Below, piece by piece: positions 34,323 through 43,478 of a stretch of DNA of 64,000 nucleotides. This DNA is from Saltatorellus ferox (GTDB lineage: Bacteria; Planctomycetota; UBA1135; GCA-002686595): contig CP036434.1 in assembly GCA_007751475.1 (NCBI GenBank), positions 5,895,524-5,959,523 of the forward strand, written 5' to 3'. The position numbers were made by a program, and so were the translations under genes. Below the pieces are notes generated by a model. That model had not been told where the DNA came from, ran no database searches, and was given only the letters and a program-made list of their open reading frames with translations. Position 1 is the first letter of the stretch. The number at the start of each line of letters is the position of its first letter.

Positions 34323-35437
34323 GTCTGGCGCAGCTCAAACTGGCAGCGCTGAATGACCAGTTCCAGATCGTCGTCATCATGCCGGATGGTGAGATCACCG
34401 CCAGCTGCGACTCCCTCGTTGACCTTTCGTCACTGGTAGGAAGCAACGCCTTCGAGTGCATCTCCGCGTTCATGGGCCTTGAACCTGCGCTGGCCGCGCT
34501 CGATGACCGTCAACCGGAGCTCCTCCTGCCGACCCTCTGCACCCCGGAGTTTGGCACGGAAGTCTCCTACGACGTGAGGTTCCGGTATCAATGCGAAGGG
34601 AGTCCGCTCCTTCTGCTCCTCTCGAAGTCCAGCGCGACGGACCCCGGTGTTCGGAGCTTGCAGCAGCAACGCAATGAATCAGCTATTGCACTGGATCACA
34701 CGCGGGACCAGAACAAAAGTCTGCGCAGCTATGCACACGTCGTCACACATGATCTGAAGGGTCCACTCCGCGCCGTAAAGCACCTGGTTCAGTGGATCGA
34801 TGAGTCCATCGAGCAAGGGGACCGGGATCGAACCAGTGACTACCTGGCGCTTCTGAGAGAGCGCGCGGAGAGCATGGAGGCGCTGATCGAGGGAATCCTG
34901 GGCTACTCTCTCGACGGAGATGAGCGCGCCTCCGCCACGAGCGTGGACACCCTGATGCTCGTGCGCGACATCATTCGCCGCGAGACGACGGATCGCCAGG
35001 TGACCGCCACGGTCGACGAGCGGCTGCCAGTGATTCAGGGGGTCCCGTCTGCGGTCCAGCAGGTGTTCTCGAACCTGATCTCGAACGCAATCCACCACGG
35101 TCGACCGATCGGAGGTTCCTTGTCGGTCGACGTGGAGCACGAAGAAGACTTCTACCGGTTCAGCATCAGCGACAACGGCCCCGGCATCGACCCTCGCCAC
35201 TTCGACGGGATCTTCGGGACCTTTACCTCCCTCCCTGCGGCGACGGGACAGGCCGGCAGGGGGCTCGGACTCAGCATCGCTCGGTCAGCCGTCGAAGCCG
35301 CGGGAGGAACGATCGCGGTGGAGTCAGAGCCAGGGCACGGCGCCACGTTCATCGTGCGCTGGCCTCGGGTAGGAGCTGCGGACGACGGCCATGACCCCAG
35401 GCACGCCGCCCCACCCCCCATGACAACACCGACATAG
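34319..35437 (+). CDS. Sensor histidine kinase with PAS-like N-terminal domain
   Basis: 372 residues, no membrane segment, so cytoplasmic. The N-terminal 120 residues look like a PAS-type sensor (VVIMPDGEITASCDSLVDL). A linker with QQQRNES leads to a HisKA domain with phospho-acceptor His in THDLKGPLRAV. The HATPase domain has N-box NLISNAIHHG, G1 DNGPGID and G2 GRGLGLSIA. Start is TTG overlapping the GTPase stop (TTGA). A GTPase-controlled kinase is inferred from this coupling. No receiver domain is present. Confidence 0.9.
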   Translation: MSLAQLKLAALNDQFQIVVIMPDGEITASCDSLVDLSSLVGSNAFECISAFMGLEPALAALDDRQPELLLPTLCTPEFGTEVSYDVRFRYQCEGSPLLLLLSKSSATDPGVRSLQQQRNESAIALDHTRDQNKSLRSYAHVVTHDLKGPLRAVKHLVQWIDESIEQGDRDRTSDYLALLRERAESMEALIEGILGYSLDGDERASATSVDTLMLVRDIIRRETTDRQVTATVDERLPVIQGVPSAVQQVFSNLISNAIHHGRPIGGSLSVDVEHEEDFYRFSISDNGPGIDPRHFDGIFGTFTSLPAATGQAGRGLGLSIARSAVEAAGGTIAVESEPGHGATFIVRWPRVGAADDGHDPRHAAPPPMTTPT

Positions 35438-35487
35438 GGAACGGCAACCCTCAAACCAAAGACCCCGCCCGGTCGAAAGACCTTCCG

Positions 35488-36723
35488 ATGCTCCCCCCCT
35501 CTACCGCCATCCACACCGGCGAGACCAGCCCAGCCCTGCCGAGGGCGGACACTCCGGTCAGACTCGTCGTTCTGGACGATGATGACTTCGATATCGAGGT
35601 CTTCCGACGCTGCGTTTCGTCTATCCAGGACCTGTCTCTGACTTTGAGATCCTTCCACACGGCCGAAGCCGTCTGGGAGGAACTCGGGCGCGAGCCATGC
35701 GACCTGCTCTTCGTGGACTACCACCTCGAGGGAACGACTGGACTGGACGCCAAGAAGCTCCTCAATGCGAGAGGCTTCACCCCCCCCACGATCCTCGTCA
35801 CGGACGGTCACGGGGACGACGTGATGCGCGACGCTGTGAACGGCGGATTCGCCGACTATATCCCCAAGCGCTCCGTCCTCCCGGTGGTCGTGAGTCAGGT
35901 CATTCGAAGCAGCCTGGAGAAGGCGCGCCTCCAGGCCCAGATCGAACAGAACCAGAGAGATCTCGCCGAGACCGTGAAGTCCCTCGAGTCGAGCCGCGAG
36001 GAGATCCGGCGGTTCTATCACTCGGTGAGCCACGAGCTGAAGACTCCCTTGACGGGCGCAAGAGAGTTCGTCTCCCTCGTCCAGGACGGCGTGGCTGGCG
36101 CCGTGACGGACGAGCAGAGTGACCTCCTGGGTGCCGCCATTCGCAACTGCGATCGGATGGTGACCTGCATCAACGACATGCTCGATTCCTCGCGCATCGA
36201 AACGGGCAAGCTACACCTCAAACGAGTCGTCTGTAGTTTCGGCGCCGTCGTGGAAGACGCGGTGAAGAGCCTGCTGGTCAAAGCGGAGGAGAAGCAGATC
36301 GAGGTCCACGTGGCGCTGGAGCGCGGGCCCGCCCTCGATGCGGCTTTCATCGACCCGGTTCGTATCTTCCAGGTCATCGGGAACCTTGTCTCCAACGCGA
36401 TCAAGTTCACGCCCACGGGCGGGACGATCCACGTCTCCGCCCGCGCAACGGAAGGTGGCAGCATCGAAGCCAGCGTGCGTGACTCCGGATGCGGACTCTC
36501 CGCATCGAATCAGGGCCTGGTCTTCGAGCGGCTCTTTCAGTCCCGCGACGACGACGCCGCGACCCTCGGCGGACTGGGCATGGGACTCTTCATCTGTCGT
36601 GAACTGGTCCGGCTACATGGCGGAGAAATCTCCGTGAGGTCCAAGGAGGGCGCTGGCGCCGAGTTCACGTTCCTGATCCCCGCCCTCGCTCCCGGCGCAG
36701 GGCTTCTTTCCCCTGCCGCATGA
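35488..36723 (+). CDS. Receiver-histidine kinase hybrid
   Basis: 411 residues, no membrane segment. The N-terminal receiver (about residues 25-145) has the acidic pocket DDDD, phospho-acceptor Asp in LLFVDYHLEG, and Lys in YIPKRS. A coiled-coil linker follows. The HisKA has His in SVSHELKTPLTG and the HATPase has NLVSNAIKF, DSGCGLS and GLGMGLFIC. A kinase with an N-terminal receiver probably takes its phosphate from the upstream kinase, or is set by it, then acts on the next gene's receiver. Confidence 0.9.
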   Translation: MLPPSTAIHTGETSPALPRADTPVRLVVLDDDDFDIEVFRRCVSSIQDLSLTLRSFHTAEAVWEELGREPCDLLFVDYHLEGTTGLDAKKLLNARGFTPPTILVTDGHGDDVMRDAVNGGFADYIPKRSVLPVVVSQVIRSSLEKARLQAQIEQNQRDLAETVKSLESSREEIRRFYHSVSHELKTPLTGAREFVSLVQDGVAGAVTDEQSDLLGAAIRNCDRMVTCINDMLDSSRIETGKLHLKRVVCSFGAVVEDAVKSLLVKAEEKQIEVHVALERGPALDAAFIDPVRIFQVIGNLVSNAIKFTPTGGTIHVSARATEGGSIEASVRDSGCGLSASNQGLVFERLFQSRDDDAATLGGLGMGLFICRELVRLHGGEISVRSKEGAGAEFTFLIPALAPGAGLLSPAA

Positions 36724-37211
36724 TTCCCATGAGCACGAACGCTCCGCCGAGCCCGAATTCCGAGGCCTCGAATCCCACGACGCCCATCGAATCTGCGCCG
36801 GTGTGCCTGCGCGCCACGCCGCGGGTCATCGAGTGTCTCTCTCCGCTGATCTTGGTCGTGGAGGACGACGAGGACATCACTCGATCCCTCTGCATCAGGC
36901 TCAAGTACAACGGATTCGAAGTGGAGACTGCGGCCACCATGGACCTTGCCTTGGAGCAGCTGGAGAGGCTCAAGCCGGATGCAGCGATCGTCGACATGTC
37001 CATTCCCGGAGGCGACGGAATCATGCTGCTGGAGCACATCCGGTCCCAGGCGAAGTCCCGTGACCTTCCGGTCATCATCCTCACCGCAAGCGTGCGCGGC
37101 GAGCTGGAGTCGAACGCCCTGGCAGCAGGCGCCTCCTGCTTCATGCACAAGCCATTCCACGCTCCAGATCTGCTCGGTGAACTCGACCGCCTCACGGGGC
37201 GCGAGGGATAG
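36720..37211 (+). CDS. Single-domain response regulator
   Basis: 163 residues: a disordered 45-residue start, then one receiver domain with acidic pair in VVEDDEDI, phospho-acceptor Asp in AIVDMSIPGGDG, Thr in ILTAS and Lys in FMHKPFH. No DNA-binding or output domain follows, so it must act on a partner protein. The ATG at 36720 overlaps the kinase stop (ATGA); an ATG at 36729 is also possible. The gene ends about 50 bases before a strong hairpin. Confidence 0.9.
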   Translation: MIPMSTNAPPSPNSEASNPTTPIESAPVCLRATPRVIECLSPLILVVEDDEDITRSLCIRLKYNGFEVETAATMDLALEQLERLKPDAAIVDMSIPGGDGIMLLEHIRSQAKSRDLPVIILTASVRGELESNALAAGASCFMHKPFHAPDLLGELDRLTGREG

Positions 37212-37261
37212 CGCTTATTTCAGGCTAGAGCCTGCATGATTCGCGAGAGGGAATCGCCAGT

Positions 37262-37295
37262 GCGCCCAAACGCCGCCACGGCGCCGCTTGGGCGC
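37262..37295. terminator. Strong hairpin between convergent genes
   Basis: GCGCCCAA (37262-37269) pairs with TTGGGCGC (37288-37295), and inner bases extend the stem (CG-rich, with a few mismatches). It lies between the response-regulator gene and the end of the TorD-like gene, so it could end transcripts from both sides. No clear T-run follows. Confidence 0.6.
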
Positions 37296-37296
37296 G

Positions 37297-37854
37297 CTAG
37301 GAGTCCACGGTCGTCGAACGTAAGAGGCGGACGAGGTCAGCCGTCGCGGTCGCGACGCTTCCATAGAATCCGCCGCGCTTCTCCATCTGAGCGAGCGGCG
37401 CGTTCGTCCATCCGAGGTGTTCTTTGGCGAGCTCGTCGGAGACCCAGGGAGCCCGTTCCACCGATGCCGCCCAGAGGTGCAGGAGCGCACCGAGGTGGTC
37501 CACCGGCGCGCCGCGCGCGGCCTCGGGGCCGAAGTCCAGGGCCGCAGACTTCGCCAGCTCTCGGATGCGCGCCACGATGTGGCCCTCGTAGCGGCCCTCG
37601 ATCCAGAGGGACGCCACGGGCGGCGCGCCGCCGCCCGTCGGGGCGAGTAGCGCGGCGTGGTACTGGGCAGCCAGCTCGTCGAGGAACTCGGGCGTGGCGT
37701 CGGCGCCCACGGGCACGTCGACGCCGACCGAGCGGAGCAGTTCGCTCGGTCCGGGCTCCCGGAGCGCCCGAAGGGACTCTGGAGTGAGTTCGTGGAGCAG
37801 GAGATCCCCGAAGAGACGGGCCGCTCCTGCCAGCGAGGCAACTTCCTGGCTCAC
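37297..37854 (-). CDS. TorD/DmsD-like maturation chaperone
   Basis: 185 residues, all-helical in pattern. TorD-family proteins bind the Tat signal and apo-form of molybdoenzymes during maturation. Motifs: LAGAARLFGDLLLHELTPESLRAL at the start, EFLDELAAQYHAAL and EHLGWTNAPLAQ near the end. Its GTG start (37854) overlaps the stop of the molybdoenzyme gene (GTGA), which supports the role. Assignment to TorD superfamily is by pattern plus context. A fragment of a relative lies at 30459-30680. Confidence 0.82.
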   Translation of the reverse strand: MSQEVASLAGAARLFGDLLLHELTPESLRALREPGPSELLRSVGVDVPVGADATPEFLDELAAQYHAALLAPTGGGAPPVASLWIEGRYEGHIVARIRELAKSAALDFGPEAARGAPVDHLGALLHLWAASVERAPWVSDELAKEHLGWTNAPLAQMEKRGGFYGSVATATADLVRLLRSTTVDS

Positions 37855-40667
37855 GTGATCTTCCTGACCGTCACCACGGTGTCGTGGAACGCCTGCTGGC
37901 CCGAGATCGGGTCGGCCGCGATCGGAAGGACCGCGTTCTGTGCCCAGCCGTTGCCGCGGTTCTTCGTCCACTTGCCGGGCTGGCCGTTCGAGGGGTCTTC
38001 CCACCACATGTTCCGCTCCCAGTCGGGATCGCGGTAGCCCGCGAGGTCCATGCCCTCGGCCTTCGAGCCGAGGTTTTCGTTCCCCTTCTTCGCCTGCGCG
38101 ACGCTGGTGTACTCCCAGTGCCCGAGGCTGTTGGAGATCGCGATCGCCTTCGGGTGAACCGCGGGCGTGATCCAGATGGGGATGCGAAGTCGCTTGTCGA
38201 TCTCGCCGCTGCCGAGCCCGAGGCCGGGGGTCAGCTTCGCGAGGTAGAGCGAGCGATGGCCCGTGAGTTCCACCCAGTCCCCGTCCTTCAGCCCGAGGCG
38301 TTTCGCCGTCGTCGGGTGCATCCACGCCGGGTTCGAGTGCACGATCTCCGAGCACCATTTGAGGTTCGCCGTGCGCCCGTGGTTGTGGACGTTCCACTTG
38401 AACGAGGTCATGACGAGCTGGTCGTCCGCCATGTTCTGGTGCTCGTCGATCGGCGAATACTTCGGCCACGGGTGGATGTCGTACTCGTGACCCTCGTGGT
38501 ACGCGGGCCGGTTCTTGCCCTTGGAGTTCGCGAGCTTGGTCAGCTCGGACGTGTCCTGGTTCTTGCCGGTCATGGCCACGAACCGTGAGTAGACCTCCAT
38601 CTTTCGGCTGGGCGTCTTGAACCCGACGACCGCGCGGCCGTTGTGCATCACGCCGATGCCCTTGCCGTCCTTGTCGGTCAGGATGCCGGTCGCCTCGTCG
38701 AGCGTCGCGCCCGCCACCTGCTCCGCCGAGAGCGGACGCATGTAGGGCTCGAAGTACGTGGCCTCGTCGGGGTCCTCGAAGGCGCCGACCTTTGCCAGGA
38801 AGTCCATCGGAGAGTCGTACTTCGACTCGTCGTAGGGCACGTTCTCGACCCACTCCGCCATGTACTCCCTCACCGGAGTCATCGGGTACGCCGCGGCCAT
38901 CGAGCCTCCGACGCGCCGCGCGATCTCCGGGAAGATCTCGCGGATGTCCTTGGACTCCCCGAGCGGCTCCACCATCGGCCGGCGCATGGAGAGGTACGGC
39001 TTCAGGTTGTACGCGCCGCGCGCGTCCACGTCCCAGCGCTCCAGGTAGGTCGACCACGGCAGCACCATGTCAGCCATGGACCCCGTCTCGTTCAGGAACG
39101 GGTTGATGCACACGTGGAAGTTGATGGCTTCCTCGTCGAGCATCACGTTCTCGGTCACCTCGGTCTCGGGCCACGTCAGCGGCGAGTCGAGGTTGTACGT
39201 CATGTACACCTGCATCTTCGCGCGCTTCGTCTTGAGGTACCAGTAGACGATCTCCCCCACCTTCATGCTGTTCCAGACGTTCGCCAGCGCGAACTCCGGC
39301 GGGTCGGCGAGGATCGAGGGGGTCTTCGACTTGCCCGGGCCCTTCGGCGGTTTGAATCGCTTGTTGTCGTAGCCGCCCGTGAACATCCAGTTGAAGCCGC
39401 CGTGCTTGCCGACGCTGCCCACGAGGGCGTTCAGGAGAATGATGGCGCGGTCGTTCCAGTACCCGTTCACGTGGGCCGAGGAGCCGCGGTTGCACATGGT
39501 CGTGGCGCGCGGCGCGGCCGCCGCGAATTCGCGCGCAATCCGAGCGATGACGGCCGCGGGCACCGTCGAGATCTGCTCGGCCCAGGCGGGTGTACAGTCC
39601 TTGAACTCCTCCTTGAGCTCATCGAGCGTGACGTTCGTCCATTCATCGATGAAGGCGGCGTCGTAGAGGTCCTCGAAGAGGATCGTGTGCACCATCGCCA
39701 GCGCGATTGCGCCGTCCGTGCCCGGCGAGGGCATGAAGAACTCGTCCGAGTTACCGGCGGTGTTCGACATGCGCACGTCGAAGGTCACCAGCTTGGCGCC
39801 GTTCTCGAAGCGGCCGCGCTGAAGCCGCACCGCGCCTGCGATGTGGCCCTGGTGCGCCTCGAACATGTTCGAACCGAAGTTCAGGACGTACTTCGAATGC
39901 TCGTAGTCGCCGAGGTCCCAGTCGGATTCGAAGAGGTAGGTGAGATTCGCCGCACGGCGCGCCGCCGAGCAAAGTCCGCGGTGGTTCAGCGCCGTGTTCG
40001 TCCCAAACGCATTCAGGAAGTTCGCCACGGCATCCTTGGTGCGACTGCGGCCCTGGTGGAACGCGAACTCCTCCAGCTTGCCACTCTTCTGCACCGCCTG
40101 GAGCCGCGACGCGATTTCGCCTGTGGCCTCGTCCCAGCTGATGCGCTTCCACTTGCCTTCCCCGCGCTTGCCGACGCGGCGCAAAGGGTAGAGCAGGCGC
40201 TCGGGGTGATACTGGTGATTGAGCGCCGACTGGCCGCGCGCGCAGAGCTTGCCGCGCGAGTTCGGATCGTTCGGGTTGCCCTCGACCTTGATGATCCGCC
40301 CGTCCTTGATGATGCCGGTGATGCCGCAGACCGCCGAGCAGAGCTGGCACATGCCGTGCACCTCCTCGACGTTCTTGTACTTGTCCGGGTCCGGGAACCG
40401 CGTCTTGCGGTTGGGCCCCGGGAGCGGGCAGACGCCGGGGGCCTGGGCCTCGTAGGGCTTACCCTTGCCCTCGGTCCACACCCGGAGGTTCTCTTCCTCG
40501 GTGGGCGGCCGCTCCTTCCAGCGGTTCTCCGCTGCGCTGGCAGTGCCGACCGACTTCCCACCACTCTGGCAACCCGCGAGTCCCGCGGAGAAGAGCGCGC
40601 CGAGCTTGAGGAAGCCGCGCCGGTTGTGAGCTCGCACCTCGCCCTGTTTCGGTGAACCTACTTTCAA
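37851..40667 (-). CDS. Tat-exported molybdopterin oxidoreductase, catalytic subunit (DMSO reductase family)
   Basis: About 938 residues. The Tat signal RRGFLKLG lies near the start. A [4Fe-4S] motif CQLCSAVCG...CARG follows, then Mo/W-bisMGD domains, with Cys in NHRGLCSAARR as the likely Mo ligand. It resembles polysulfide/thiosulfate or tetrathionate reductase-like enzymes rather than nitrate or DMSO reductases, but the substrate is unknown. The start is the TTG at 40667, 1 base after the Fe-S gene stop, with GGGGAGGGA upstream as ribosome site. The frame is open to ATG 40709. It is coupled to the chaperone gene (GTGA). Confidence 0.92.
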   Translation of the reverse strand: MKVGSPKQGEVRAHNRRGFLKLGALFSAGLAGCQSGGKSVGTASAAENRWKERPPTEEENLRVWTEGKGKPYEAQAPGVCPLPGPNRKTRFPDPDKYKNVEEVHGMCQLCSAVCGITGIIKDGRIIKVEGNPNDPNSRGKLCARGQSALNHQYHPERLLYPLRRVGKRGEGKWKRISWDEATGEIASRLQAVQKSGKLEEFAFHQGRSRTKDAVANFLNAFGTNTALNHRGLCSAARRAANLTYLFESDWDLGDYEHSKYVLNFGSNMFEAHQGHIAGAVRLQRGRFENGAKLVTFDVRMSNTAGNSDEFFMPSPGTDGAIALAMVHTILFEDLYDAAFIDEWTNVTLDELKEEFKDCTPAWAEQISTVPAAVIARIAREFAAAAPRATTMCNRGSSAHVNGYWNDRAIILLNALVGSVGKHGGFNWMFTGGYDNKRFKPPKGPGKSKTPSILADPPEFALANVWNSMKVGEIVYWYLKTKRAKMQVYMTYNLDSPLTWPETEVTENVMLDEEAINFHVCINPFLNETGSMADMVLPWSTYLERWDVDARGAYNLKPYLSMRRPMVEPLGESKDIREIFPEIARRVGGSMAAAYPMTPVREYMAEWVENVPYDESKYDSPMDFLAKVGAFEDPDEATYFEPYMRPLSAEQVAGATLDEATGILTDKDGKGIGVMHNGRAVVGFKTPSRKMEVYSRFVAMTGKNQDTSELTKLANSKGKNRPAYHEGHEYDIHPWPKYSPIDEHQNMADDQLVMTSFKWNVHNHGRTANLKWCSEIVHSNPAWMHPTTAKRLGLKDGDWVELTGHRSLYLAKLTPGLGLGSGEIDKRLRIPIWITPAVHPKAIAISNSLGHWEYTSVAQAKKGNENLGSKAEGMDLAGYRDPDWERNMWWEDPSNGQPGKWTKNRGNGWAQNAVLPIAADPISGQQAFHDTVVTVRKIT

Positions 40668-40668
40668 A

Positions 40669-41643
40669 TCAGCGTCCCTCCCCGTCCATCTGGTTCTTTC
40701 TCGCTTCATCCGCAGGGTGCGGCACGCGCCCGTGCGGCGGCGTCGTCTCCTGCCACTCGTACACCGAGTAGGCGTCCGGGTGGTAGCTCTGGCCCTCGGC
40801 CGGCAGCTTCGACTCGAAGGCCGCCACGCGGTGGTTCTCGTCGGTTGCGTACCAGGTGCGCGGCTCGGTCTTCTTCTCGGGCCGGATCTGCTCCAGCGCG
40901 TCCTCGCTCTCCAGCGTCACCTTCAGCTTCGAGATCTTCGACTCGGGATCGTTCAGGTCCCCGAAGGTCAGCGCGTCGCTGGGACAGGTCGAGACGCACG
41001 CGGGCTCCATGCCCTCGTCGACGCGGTGCGTGCAGTTGTGGCACTTGACGGCCTGGTTGGCGACCGGGTCGATGTAGATCGCGCCGTAGGGACAGGCGTC
41101 CTTGCAGCTGGCGTGGCCCGAACACTTGTCGTAGTTGACCTGGACCGAGCCGCCGGCGCCCTTGTGGAGCGCGCCGCAGGGGCAAGCCTTGATGCAGGGA
41201 GCGTCGACGCAGTGCTGGCACGCCATCGGTACCATGATGCGCGCGACGGCGCCGCTCTCGCGGGGCGCGTCGTGGTAGATGGTCTGGCGGATGAAGTTGC
41301 CGAGGGGCACGTCGTTTTCGGCCTTGCAAGCGACCTCGCAGGCGTGGCAACCGAAGCAGCGGCGCGTGTCGACGATCCAGCCGTAGGCCTTGCCGTCGTC
41401 GGGCGCGGTCATGCGCTCGCGCCAGTGCTCTTCGGGCATGAAGAGATCCGTGCGGACCTGATCCTTCATGAGCTGGACGTTGGAGAATCCAGCGGAGGCC
41501 CCGGTGGAGGTTCCTGCGGCCGCGCCCGCCACTCCGATGGGCAGCGCCGCGCCGCCCTTGAGGAACTTGCGCCGATCGATGCCGCCCGCTTCCGCCTGCC
41601 CGCTCGCTTCGCCGCTGGCTCTGCTTTTCTCGTCACCTTGCAT
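40669..41643 (-). CDS. Tat-exported four-cluster ferredoxin-type electron-transfer subunit
   Basis: 324 residues. A Tat signal (DRRKFLKGGAALP) is near residue 24. Cys clusters for four [4Fe-4S] centres follow: CFGCHACEVACKAEN, CQHCVDAPCIKACP, CSGHASCKDACPYGA and CHNCTHRV...CVSTCP, the pattern of NrfC/PsrB/TtrB subunits. It passes electrons to the molybdoenzyme. Its own Tat signal is unusual, as such subunits often hitch-hike on the large subunit. First gene of the three-gene operon; no NrfD-type anchor is adjacent. Confidence 0.93.
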   Translation of the reverse strand: MQGDEKSRASGEASGQAEAGGIDRRKFLKGGAALPIGVAGAAAGTSTGASAGFSNVQLMKDQVRTDLFMPEEHWRERMTAPDDGKAYGWIVDTRRCFGCHACEVACKAENDVPLGNFIRQTIYHDAPRESGAVARIMVPMACQHCVDAPCIKACPCGALHKGAGGSVQVNYDKCSGHASCKDACPYGAIYIDPVANQAVKCHNCTHRVDEGMEPACVSTCPSDALTFGDLNDPESKISKLKVTLESEDALEQIRPEKKTEPRTWYATDENHRVAAFESKLPAEGQSYHPDAYSVYEWQETTPPHGRVPHPADEARKNQMDGEGR

Positions 41644-41936
41644 GATCTAACTCTTCCGCGCGCCCTCCGACCGGGTGCAAAGGCTGCACCCGGGACAGGT
41701 TCTACAGGCGGAGCTTCGAGGTCAGAATCAGTTCGTGGTGGAGGGCGCGTTCAGGATGGGAAAAGACCCCACGAACGCGCGATTCGGACACGCCGCCAAG
41801 GAGAGACAGCGTCAGCCGTCGGCGACGAGGGCCGACCGGAGTGGACGGCGGGTAGCGACCGTGGTGAACGAGTGCACCTCGTAACAGTGGCGATCCGTCG
41901 CTGATCCGTCAAGGACCGATTCCGTGCGCACGGGAC

Positions 41937-43019
41937 TCAAGTAGTCGGCTCGTCCGCCTCATCGGTCTCATCGGCCTCGTCGGCCTCGTCCGAGCCGCTC
42001 AACCGCTCCCGTGCGATCTCCTGCATGTCGTCGTGCTCGTCGAACTCATCGACGATTTCCTGGCCGAGCAGCTGCTCGAGCACGTCCTCCAGCGTCACCA
42101 CCCCCTCGAAACCGCCGTACTCGTCGACCACCGCGACCATGTGACGCCGCTTCGAGATGAACTCCGACAGGAGCTCATGGGCGGGCGTCGTCTCGGGCAC
42201 GAAGGTGAGTGGCTGCATGATTTTGCGCAAGGCCAACCCTCCGTCCTCCTGAAGCGCGCTCGTGAACACGTCGCGCCGATACACGACACCGATAATCCTG
42301 TCCGGATCGCCGTTCTCGGCGACCGGGATCCGGCTGTGGACCCAGGTCTTCGGGTCTCTCGTCGCGTCCGCGACGGTGGCATCCGCGTCGAGGATCGTGA
42401 CAACGGGCCGCGGTGTCCGCAGATCGCTCGCGGTCGACTGATCGAGCCGGAGCGCATTTCGGACCCAGCGATTTTCCTCGGGACGCACGCCCCCGCTCGA
42501 CTTCGCCAGCTCGCTGAAGAGCACGAGTTCATCCTCGGAAGGCCCCGCAGGCCCCTCCCCTCCCGTGAGAAGCTGCATGACCGCCTTCGACGGCCGAGCG
42601 ATCGGGTAGCTGATCCAGACCATCCACTGGATCGGCATGGCGACCACGGGACCGAGCCGCCTGGCGTACCGCACCCCCATGCTCTTGGGGATGATCTCGG
42701 TGAGGCCGAGAACGAGGAACGTGAAGATGGCCGCGAACACCGCGACGGCGTTCGGGTGATCGGCACCGTAGCGCTCGGCGACGAGCGCGCCGCATACCGC
42801 CGAGCCGATCGTGTGGGCCACCGTATTGATGGTCAGGATGGCGGCGATGGGCTCCTCGACGTCGCTTCGCAGCTCGGCGAGCCGAAGGGCGCCCTTGCTC
42901 CCGGACTTCTTGAGCACCTCGATCTGCGACGGCGTCACGGAGTAGAGGACCGCTTCGAAGAGCGAGCAAAGAAACGAGGCGACGAGAGTCGAACCGGCGA
43001 CGAGGAGGATCAGCAGCAC
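41937..43019 (-). CDS. CNNM/CorC-type membrane protein (DUF21 and CBS domains)
   Basis: 360 residues. The N-terminal DUF21 membrane domain (about residues 1-150, motif GLTEIIPKSMG) is followed by a CBS pair (residues about 195-330: HSRIPVAENGDPDRIIGVVYRRD, VVDEYGGFEGVVTLEDVLEQLLG). Such proteins export or sense magnesium, or affect cation balance. The C-terminus is a low-complexity acidic repeat (DEADEADETDEADE). The usual CorC_HlyC C-terminal domain is missing. GTG start (43019). It is a single gene, separated by 290 bases from the oxidoreductase operon. Confidence 0.88.
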   Translation of the reverse strand: MLLILLVAGSTLVASFLCSLFEAVLYSVTPSQIEVLKKSGSKGALRLAELRSDVEEPIAAILTINTVAHTIGSAVCGALVAERYGADHPNAVAVFAAIFTFLVLGLTEIIPKSMGVRYARRLGPVVAMPIQWMVWISYPIARPSKAVMQLLTGGEGPAGPSEDELVLFSELAKSSGGVRPEENRWVRNALRLDQSTASDLRTPRPVVTILDADATVADATRDPKTWVHSRIPVAENGDPDRIIGVVYRRDVFTSALQEDGGLALRKIMQPLTFVPETTPAHELLSEFISKRRHMVAVVDEYGGFEGVVTLEDVLEQLLGQEIVDEFDEHDDMQEIARERLSGSDEADEADETDEADEPTT

Positions 43020-43114
43020 GGGGATCGAAAGGTGGAGGAAGTGGTCTGCGCCCCCTGCACCGATGGCGAGAGTCGCCTCCCCAGCCTACCGCCTCGAACC
43101 GGCTGGCTGGTTCG

Positions 43115-43217
43115 TGACTGCGCGTTGTCCAGCATCAGTTCGCCCACCCGCAGCACCGCCAGCCACAGCATCCACACGCCCGTGAACCACGTCCGCGTCA
43201 TGACGCCGTAGGGCCCC
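43115..43217 (-). pseudogene. Duplicated 3' end of an antiporter gene (fragment)
   Basis: This 103-base stretch matches the last 103 bases of the antiporter gene at 44293-44395 without gaps; I count 87 identical positions. Translation gives GPYGVMTRTWFTGVWMLWLA then VLRVGELMLDNAQ, against GPYGVMTRTWPTGVMMVWVA then VLLVGYLMLYYVQ in the intact protein. No start or further homology is seen upstream. The rest of the 43020-43478 gap shows no gene. Confidence 0.8.
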
Positions 43218-43478
43218 TTGGCCGGACGCGGGCGGGAGCCTGTGCAAGAACGGCTCGGGTTCGCGACGCGTCGCCGCCCTGGCGGATGCGCCAGGGACGT
43301 CGCCCACCCCGCAGAATGGATGGGGAGCGAGCCGGGAGAAGCGTGACGGTTCTGTGACGAGTCCCGTGAGCTGAACCTCGACCCGCTGATCCCGAACGAC
43401 ATACTCTTCCTCGAAGCGCCCGCGCGGACGCCCATCAGGGCCCCCACCGCGGGGCACCGCTCCAACGAGGAATCAACG

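Noticed and set aside
37221..37234. Small hairpin CAGGC-TAGA-GCCTG after the response regulator gene
   Set aside because: Only a 5-base stem; the larger hairpin at 37262-37295 is the better terminator.
38643..40655. A 670-codon open frame on the plus strand opposite the molybdoenzyme gene
   Set aside because: Shadow of a well-supported Tat-exported enzyme gene.
41644..41936. Possible small gene between the Fe-S subunit and the CNNM-like gene
   Set aside because: Short open frames exist but none has a good start, ribosome site or recognisable sequence; probably promoter region for the oxidoreductase operon.
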